Assembly (NCBI RefSeq): GCF_014205765.1
Contig: NZ_JACIIZ010000004.1
Span: 62,001-126,000 of the forward strand
Direction of reading: 5' to 3'
From: Nitrospirillum iridis
GTDB lineage: Bacteria; Pseudomonadota; Alphaproteobacteria; Azospirillales; Azospirillaceae
DNA: 64,000 nucleotides
Shown here one piece after another: positions 51,468 through 59,500 of the stretch. A program made the translations under genes and the position numbers. Under the pieces are notes generated by a model. It was not told where the DNA came from, did not search any database, and saw nothing but the letters and a program-made list of their open reading frames with translations. How positions within the stretch are numbered: the first letter of the stretch is position 1; each line of letters opens with the position of its first letter.

Positions 51468-53107
51468 TGCCTTTCCCCGTCGCCACCCCGGCGCAAGTCC
51501 GCCTCAATCTGATCGCCCGGCGGGAATTGGCGTTGCTGGACCTGCGGGAGGAGGACCCGTACGCCCAGGCTCATCCCCTGTTCGCCGCCAACCTGCCCCT
51601 GTCGCGGCTGGAGCTGGAGGTGCTGGACCGCGTGCCCCGGCGCGACACCGCCATCGTGCTGTATGACGCGGGCGAGGGGCTGGTGGAGCGGGGGGCGGCC
51701 ATCCTGGCGGCGCTGGGCTACACCGACGTGCGGCTGCTGGCCGGCGGGCTAGAGGGATGGCGGGCGGCGGGGTACGAGATTTTCCGCGACGTCAACGTGC
51801 CGTCCAAGGCCTTCGGCGAACTGGTGGAGACGGAGGCGCACACACCGTCCCTCGCCGCACCCCAGGTCAAGGCGTTGCTGGACGCGCAGGCCGATGTGGT
51901 GGTGCTGGACAGCCGGCGGTTCGAGGAATACCGCACCATGAGCATCCCCACCGGCACCAGCGTGCCGGGGGCGGAGCTGGTGTTGCGCGCCCGCGCCCTG
52001 GCGCCCGATCCCGCCACCACCATCATCGTCAATTGCGCCGGCCGCACCCGCAGCCTGATCGGCGCCCAATCGCTGCGCAACGCTGGGGTACCCAACCCCG
52101 TTTACGCCCTGCGCAACGGCACCATCGGCTGGACCCTGGCGGGCTTCACCCTGGATCACGGGCAGGAGCGGCGCTTCGGCGCCGTGGACAGCGCCCAGCT
52201 GGTAACCGCCCGTGCCGCCGCCCGCACCGTGGCCTACCGCGCCGGTGTCCGCCGCCTGCCCCATGCCGAGCTGGATGGGCTGGCTGAGCCCGGCCGCACC
52301 CTCTATCGCCTGGACGTGCGCACGCCGGAGGAATACCAGGCCGGCCACCTGCCAGACTTCCGCAGCGCGCCGGGGGGCCAGCTGGTACAGGAGACCGACC
52401 ATTCCGCCCCGGTGCGCGGCGCCCGCATCGTGCTGTTCGACACCCTGTCGGTGCGGGCGGACATGAGCGCGTCCTGGCTGGCACAGATGGGGTGGGAGGT
52501 GCTGGTGCTGGACGACGTGCCCCCGGTGGCGCTGTCCGCAACGGGCCCGTGGCAACCGACCCTGCCGCCGCTGCCGGCGGTCGAGGCCATACCGCCCGCC
52601 CATTTGGCGCGGCTGCTGGCGGCGGGGGATGTCACCCTGCTGGATGTCGGGTCCAGCCCGGCCTTCCGCCGGGGCCACATTCCGGGCGCCCGCTTCATCA
52701 TCCGCGCCCGGCTGGCGACCGACCTGCCGGCGGCGGCACGGGCGGGGACCATCGTGGTCACCTCGCCCGACGGCGTCGCGGCCCGCTTCGCCGCCGCCGA
52801 CCTCCAGGCCCTGATCGGCCGGCCGGCCCTGGTGCTGGTGGGCGGGACCACCGCCTGGACCGCCGCCGGGCTGGAGGTTGAGACCGGGGAGGGTGTCCGC
52901 CTGTCGGCGTTCGACGATGTCTATCGCCGCCCGTATGAGGGTACGGACAACGCGGTGGAGGCCATGCAGGCCTATCTCGACTGGGAATACGGCCTGGTGG
53001 GCCAACTGCGCCGGGACGGCACCCACGGCTTCTTCGTCATCCCGCCATCGCGCGAGGCGCACGACACGCCCCCCTCGTTGTCGCCGCACCTGGCGCACGG
53101 CCACTGA
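51467..53107 (+). CDS. Four-domain rhodanese-like sulfurtransferase
   Basis: 546 residues with four rhodanese-like domains, about 5-110, 125-245, 260-375 and 385-480. Only domain 2 has the active-site Cys (C190 in VNCAGRTRS). At the equivalent loops, domain 1 has LYDAGEG, domain 3 LFDTLSV and domain 4 VTSPDGV. A C-terminal region (about 490-546) ends in an aromatic-rich stretch (YLDWEYGLVGQL). Cytoplasmic, no signal. Coupled to the thiol dioxygenase, it may provide or dispose of sulfane sulfur; the inactive domains may be structural. Confidence 0.93.
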   Translation: MPFPVATPAQVRLNLIARRELALLDLREEDPYAQAHPLFAANLPLSRLELEVLDRVPRRDTAIVLYDAGEGLVERGAAILAALGYTDVRLLAGGLEGWRAAGYEIFRDVNVPSKAFGELVETEAHTPSLAAPQVKALLDAQADVVVLDSRRFEEYRTMSIPTGTSVPGAELVLRARALAPDPATTIIVNCAGRTRSLIGAQSLRNAGVPNPVYALRNGTIGWTLAGFTLDHGQERRFGAVDSAQLVTARAAARTVAYRAGVRRLPHAELDGLAEPGRTLYRLDVRTPEEYQAGHLPDFRSAPGGQLVQETDHSAPVRGARIVLFDTLSVRADMSASWLAQMGWEVLVLDDVPPVALSATGPWQPTLPPLPAVEAIPPAHLARLLAAGDVTLLDVGSSPAFRRGHIPGARFIIRARLATDLPAAARAGTIVVTSPDGVAARFAAADLQALIGRPALVLVGGTTAWTAAGLEVETGEGVRLSAFDDVYRRPYEGTDNAVEAMQAYLDWEYGLVGQLRRDGTHGFFVIPPSREAHDTPPSLSPHLAHGH

Positions 53108-53187
53108 GGGCGCACGGCCACCGAGGCGGCAGGGTCGTTATCATTGATCAGGTTCCGTGGCGGCGGCCCCTGAAATGGCGGAGCGGG

Positions 53188-53568
53188 TCAGGGGTCGCGG
53201 TTCGGGTCGCGGCCTGGGTCGCGCATGGCCCGGAACAGCCCGACCATGCCGGCGGCGGCGCCCAGGAAAAACCCGATGATCAGCCCCCAGGGCTTGCTTC
53301 CCAGTCCCCAATCCAACGCCCAGCCCACACCGGTGCCGAAGGCGAGGGCGGCCACCAGTTCCATGCCCGCGCGGGAATAGGCGCTGGAGGCGGCGGCAAG
53401 GGGTGGGGGGGCGAGGCGCCCGCGCTGCTTCTTCCACGCCTCGTCCAGCCGTGTGGTCAGTGCCTGCATCTGGGCCTTGTCGTCGGGATCGGGCATGGGA
53501 GGCGCATCCTTGTGGTCGGGGGAGAAGGCGCCCTTGCGGACGCCGGGTGGTCCAGGGTGGGAAATCAT
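53188..53568 (-). CDS. AtpI-like (ATP synthase protein I) small membrane protein
   Basis: 126 residues if started at the ATG 53568 that overlaps the glucan synthase stop (ATGA), or 102 from the ATG at 53496, which better fits the family. AtpI features: SAYSRAGMELVAALAFGTGVGWALDWGLGSKPWGLIIGFFLGAAAG in outline, two helices with the conserved Gly/Trp-Asp turn, and a polar tail (RDPGRDPNRDP). AtpI usually leads the F1Fo ATP synthase operon and aids c-ring assembly; here no atp gene is present. Convergent with the rhodanese gene. Confidence 0.85.
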   Translation of the reverse strand: MISHPGPPGVRKGAFSPDHKDAPPMPDPDDKAQMQALTTRLDEAWKKQRGRLAPPPLAAASSAYSRAGMELVAALAFGTGVGWALDWGLGSKPWGLIIGFFLGAAAGMVGLFRAMRDPGRDPNRDP

Positions 53569-56500
53569 CCCAGGCGGATCCGCACCTGGTGCAGGGCGGC
53601 ATCATCCACCAGAGGCAGGCGTAACGGCCGTTCCAGCAGGGGCGTTCCATCAAGGCTGGCGTGCGCCACGCCGCGCTCCACGCCATCCGGGTTGTCGACC
53701 CGGATGTGATAGCGGGCGCCGCCATGACGCAGCGTGATGTCGAACCCGGGCCAGCCGCCAGGGATGCAGGGGTCCAGATGGAGGACCGCGCCCCGGATCC
53801 GCAGGCCCAGGACGCCTTCCATGCCCGCCCGCTGCATCCAGCCCGCCGACCCCGTGTACCAGGTCCAGCCGCCGCGCCCCAGGTGGGGCGGGACCGCGTA
53901 GATGTCCGCGGCCACGACATAGGGTTCCACCTTGTAGCGCTGCGCGTCGGCCCGGGTGAGGCTGTGGTTGATGGGATTGAGCAGGGACAGCAGTTCCATG
54001 GCCTTGCCGCCTTGGCCCAGGGCGGCGAGCGCCAGCACCGACCAGGCGGCGGCGTGGGTGTACTGGCCGCCGTTCTCCCGGATGCCGGGTGGGTAGCCCT
54101 TGATATATCCCGGGTCCTGCGGCGTCTGGTCGAAGGGTGGGGTGAACAGCAGCGCCAGCTTGTCGTTCGGCAGGATCAGGTGGCGTCCCACCGCCGCCAT
54201 GGCGTGGGCCGCCCGACCCACCGGGGCGGCACCCGACAGCACGGCCCAGGACTGGGCGATGGCGTCGATGCGGCATTCCTGGCTGGCCGCCGACCCCAGC
54301 GGCGTGCCGTCGTCGAACCAGCCCCGCCGGTACCAGCCGCCGTCCCACGCCTCCCGCTCCAGCGCGTCCTGCAGGCCGGTGGCGTGGGCGCGCCACGCCG
54401 TCGCGCGGGGGGAATCCCCCCGGGCGTCGGCCAGGGGGGCGAAGGCCGTCAGGGTGGCGTACAGCAGCCAGGCCAGCCAGACGCTTTCGCCGCGGCCGTC
54501 TTCGCCGACGCGGTTCATCCCGTCGTTCCAGTCACCCGTGCCGATCAGCGGCAGGCCGTGGGCGCCGAGGGCAAGGCTGTCGTCCAGCCCCCGGGCGCAA
54601 TGATCGAACAAGGTGCCGACGGTGTCGGAGATGGTGGGGGCGAAGAAGATGTCATGCTCCCCGGCCGCCAGGCGCGGCCCTTCCAGGAAGGGTACCGTCA
54701 CGTCCAGGATGCCAGCGTCGCCCGCCGCGGCGACATAGTGCGCCGTGGCATGGGCCAGCCATACCCGATCATCGGAAATGCGGGTGCGCACGCCCTGGCC
54801 GGAATGCGGCAGCCACCAATGCTGGACGTCGCCCTCGATGAATTGCCGGCCCGCCGCCCGCAGCAGGTGGTCGCGCGTCAGGGCTGGGCGGGTATGGACC
54901 AGCGCCATGCCATCCTGCAACTGGTCCCGGAAGCCGTAGGCGCCACTGGATTGATAGAAGGCTGATCGGGCCCAGACCCGGCAGGCCAGGGTTTGGTACA
55001 GCAGCCAGCCATTCAGCATGATGTCCAGGGCGCGGTCGGGGGTCTTCACCTGGACCGCACCCAGCACCGCCGCCCAATGCGCCTCCACCCCGGCCAGGAT
55101 GGCGTCGGGGTCGGTGGCGCGATACCGGGCGACCAGGTCGCGCGCCGCCTCGGCATCGGCCGCCTCACCCAGCAGCAGGATGACGTCGACGGTGCCGTGG
55201 GCGGCCAGGGCCAGCGGGGCGCGCAGGGCGCCGCAGGGGTCCAGCCCGGCCCCCACCGTGTTGGAAAGCGGCGCCCGGCCGCCCAAGGCGGCGGGGTTGG
55301 CCAGGGTGCCGTTGCGCCCGATGAATTCGCGGCGGTCGCCCGTCCAGTCGGTCTGGCGGCCGCCGAGGTCGATGAAGGCGACACGGGCGCCAAAGGCCGC
55401 GTTCCAGCGGTTGCGGGCGAACAGGGCGCCGGTGCCGGGGTCGATCTCCGTCATCACGAAGGGGGCCGAGCCCGAGCGCGATGGGCCCAGCACCCATTGC
55501 ACATAGGCGGTGAGCGACAGACGCCGGGGACGGCCGGAAACGTCGTGAAGGCGCAGGCGGGTGATCTTGACCGGATCGTCCAGGGGGACGAACTGCACCA
55601 GGTCCACCGCCAGGCCATGGGCCGTGTGCTGGAACCGGCTGTACCCCCAGCCGTGGCGGGCGGTGTAGGTGGTGGCCCGCTCGCGGATGGGCTGGGCCAG
55701 CGGGCTCCACAGCGCGCCGCTGTCATCGTCCCGCAGGTAGAGCGCTTCGCCCGGGCGGTCGGTGACGGGATCGTTGGACCAGGGCGTTATCTGGTTCTCC
55801 CGGCTGGACACGGACCAGGTGTAGCCGCCGCCGTCGGTCGAAACCTGGAAGCCGAAGGCGGGGTTGGCGATGACGTTGATCCAGGGCGCCGGGGTGGACT
55901 GGCCGGGCCCGAGAATGGTGACATATTCCCGCCCGCCGTCGGCGAAGCCGCCCAGGCCGTTGAAGAACTCCAGCGCCGCCGGCGGGGACGATGTGGTTTC
56001 CGTAAGCGCGGATGGGGGCGGAAGGTCGGGGCGCCGGGGGGGCGGCCTGGCCGGGACTTTGGCTTCCGGCGCCTGGTCCAGCTGGTCGGACAGGGGGCCG
56101 CGCCACCCCGCCAGCACCACGCGCGCCACCGACAGCAGCAGGGCGCGGGCGTCTGTCGGCATGAGATCGGCGCGCAGCAGGAAGACCTGTCCGGACGGCC
56201 CCGCCACGTCGACCTTGGGCCGGGCCTGGGCGGACCGGGTCAGCGCCTCCAGCGCCACCTGGAGATCCTGGACATAGGAGGAGCCACGCTCGTTCAGGAT
56301 GACGACGTCGACGGCGAACTGCTTCATCCGCCAATATTCGTGGGCCCGCAGCACCTGGCGGGCGAGGTCGAGTTCGTCCGTCTCCGTGATGCGCAGCAGC
56401 AGCAGGGGCAGGTCGCCGGAAATGCCGTGCGGCCACAGTCCCGCCTGTCCCCCAGCCCCGCGCCGGATGGTGTCGGAGGAGGGGCGCAGGGTGGGTGCCG

Positions 56501-59500
56501 CGTGCAGCAGATGCCCCGCCAGGCGCTGGAACACGCCGGCCTCGCCGGGGTCGATGCCCAAATGGTGAAGCTGAACCTGCGCCTGCGTCCAGGCCAGGGT
56601 GGCGGTGCGGTCGAAGGCGGTGATGTCGCGATGGGCGTCGGCCAGGTCCAGAACGGCGTCACGGCTGGGCGCGACCAGGGTCCAGAAGGCGATCCGCGTG
56701 ACGCCGCCGGGAAGCACGCGGACCCGGCGGCGCAAGGCGAAGATCGGATCCAGCACCGTGCCGGTGGTATTGGACAGGGGCCGGCCGTCGACCACGGCGC
56801 CCGGCGCCCGCACCTCCCGGCCGCGCCCCAGGAAGCGGGCCCTGTCGGTCTCGATCTCCGCCTTGCCCACGGCGTCCCCCTCGACGACGGCCATGTGGGC
56901 CGCCCAGACCTCTGGCTCCATCGGCGTCCGCCGCCGCCGGGTGGCCAGGATGGCGCCGACCTCCGGCAGGTATTCGGTCTGGACGAACAGCTTGGAGAAG
57001 GCGGGATGCGCCATGTCGGCCGCTTGCGGGGCCAGCACCAGCTCCGCGTAGGACGTCACCTCGATCTCCCGCGTCCGCTCGCCGGTGTTGTACAGGGAGA
57101 CGCGGCGGACCTCGCCCGCATCCTCGCCGGAGACCAGCACGTCCAGGGTCGTGGTCAGGCTACCGTCGCGCCGGGTGAATTCGGCGCGGTCTTCCTTGAA
57201 CGCCACCTCGTAGGCATCGGGTTCGGCACCGCTGGGCTGGAAGGCGGCGGACCACACGGTCTCGCTGGCGACATCGCGCAGGAAGATGTAGCTGCCCCAG
57301 TCGTCGCAGGTGGCGTCCTCGCGCCACCGGGTCACCGCCAGGTCGCGCCAACGGCTGTAGCCGGACCCGGCGGCGGTGATCATCACCCCGTATTGCCCGT
57401 TGGACAGCAGGTGGGCGGCGGGTGACGCCCCATGCGGGGAGGTGAGGCGCCGGCCGCTGACCAACCTGACGTCGGGGACCGCCGCGCCGGACGTCGCCTC
57501 CGCCGCCAGCGGCCGGGCGATGGCCACGTCGCGCGGCGTGCGCTCCTGCAACAGCAGTTCCGCCGCCTTGACCATGGGTTCGGCATGGAAGCGGGTCCGC
57601 ATCAGCCCGTCCAGCAGGGTGTCGGCGATGGCGACGATGGTCATGCCCTGGTGATGCGCCATGTAGGCGCGCACGATGGCCAGGCTGTGCCCCTGGGGCA
57701 GGCGCTGGGCGGTGTAGTCCAGCGCCTCGTAATAGCCGTAGCGCCCCCGCGCCCCGACCCGGGCCAGCAGCGCCAGGTTGCGGGCGGCGGCGGCCGGGTC
57801 GACCATGGTGGCCAGCGCCGTGGCGTAGGGCGCGATCACGGTGCTGTCGCCCAGGCCGCGCTTCAGCCCCAGGCTGGGGACGCCGAAGTTGGAATATTGA
57901 TAGGTGAATTCCAGGTCGCGGGCGTTATAGGCGGATTCCGAGACGCCCCAGGGGACGTTCCGGGTCGCCGCGTAGTCCTGCTGGCGCCGCACGATCAGCC
58001 GGCTGGTCTGTTCGATCAAGCTGCCGGCCGGCGCGCGCATGACCAGTGAGGGCATCAGATACTCGAACATCGATCCCGACCAGGAGATCAGGGCGGCGCC
58101 ATGGGCCACGGGCGTGACCGTGCGGCCCAGCCGGAACCAGTGCCGCGCCGGGACGTCCCCCTTGGCGATGGCCAGGAAGCTGGCCAACCGCGCCTCGGAC
58201 GCCAGCAGATCATAGCAACTGGGGTCCAGCGTGCCCTCGGGCACGAGGTAGCCGATGGACAGCAGCATACGCTCCCGGTCCAGCAGGAACTCGAAGTCCA
58301 TGGCCAGCGCCATGGCCCGGGCCGTTTCCTCCAGGGTCGACAGGCGTGAGGTCAGATCGCCGTCCAATCCCTCCGGGACCGTGCCGTCCGGTGTGTCCAG
58401 GTCGCGCCGATGGCTGGCGATGGAGCGCTGGACGGCCCCCACCCAGAACAGCATGTCCAGGCCCTCGCCCGCCGTGGTCTGCTCGCCGTCCAGCGTGCTG
58501 GCGATGCTGTCCAGCGCGCCGGTTTCAGCCGCCAGATCGGCCAGCCGCCGCGCCAGGGTTTCGCCGTCCAGCGGACTGCGCGCCAGGCCCTCCGTCAAGG
58601 CGGCCAGCGCCGCATCGAGATGGCGCCGGGTCGCCGTGGCGCCTTGGCCAGCACCCTGGCCGCGATCGTCCAGCCGCTGGATCTCCTCGCCCGCCACGTC
58701 CAGCGCGTCCATGATGCCGGACAGTCGCCGGGCGTCGGCCAAAGGCGCGCGCCGCCAATCCGCCACGGCGTTGGCCAGCGCGATCAAATGGCCCGCCAGG
58801 TTGCCGCTGTCGACCGAGGAGATGTAGGGCGGGTCCAGCGGCCGCCGATCCTGCGTGTCGTACCAGTTGTAGAAGTGCCCGCGAAAGCGGCTCAGCGAGG
58901 CCATGGTGGCCAGGGTGGCCTCCAGCCGCTCCACCGCCTCGATCGATCCCAGCCAGCCGAAATCCCGGGCGCTGGCCACCGACAGGAGGTAAAGGCCGAG
59001 GTTGGTGGGCGAGGTGCGGTGGGCCAGCACGGGCGCCGGGTCTTCCTGGAAGTTGTCGGGCGGCAGCATGTGGTCGGCGGCCGTGACGAAGCGCTCGAAA
59101 AAGCGCCAGGTGCGGCGGGCGGTGCGGCGCAGGGCTCCGGCCTCCGCCGCCGACAGGGCCATGCGCTCCATCATGCGGGGCGACAGGCTGATCCGATGGG
59201 CGATGGCGGGGGATGCCAGCCACAGGACGGCGAAGGCCGCCGCCAGCGGCTCCGTTCCCTGGCCCGACAGCCAGGCGGCGCCGATGGCCACGACACCGAG
59301 GGCTGGCGCCGCGGCCATGCGGCGATAGAAGCCCAGGCGGCCTGGGCGCGGACCATCGGCGGCCTGCGCCGCGGTGACCCATTCCAGCAGGTGCCGGCGG
59401 GTGACGAACAGCCGCCCCAGGGTCCGCCCGATGGCGTCGGCCATCAGCCACGCGCGGTGGGCCAGGAACGTGACCTGCAGGGCCGACAAGGTCAGCGCCA

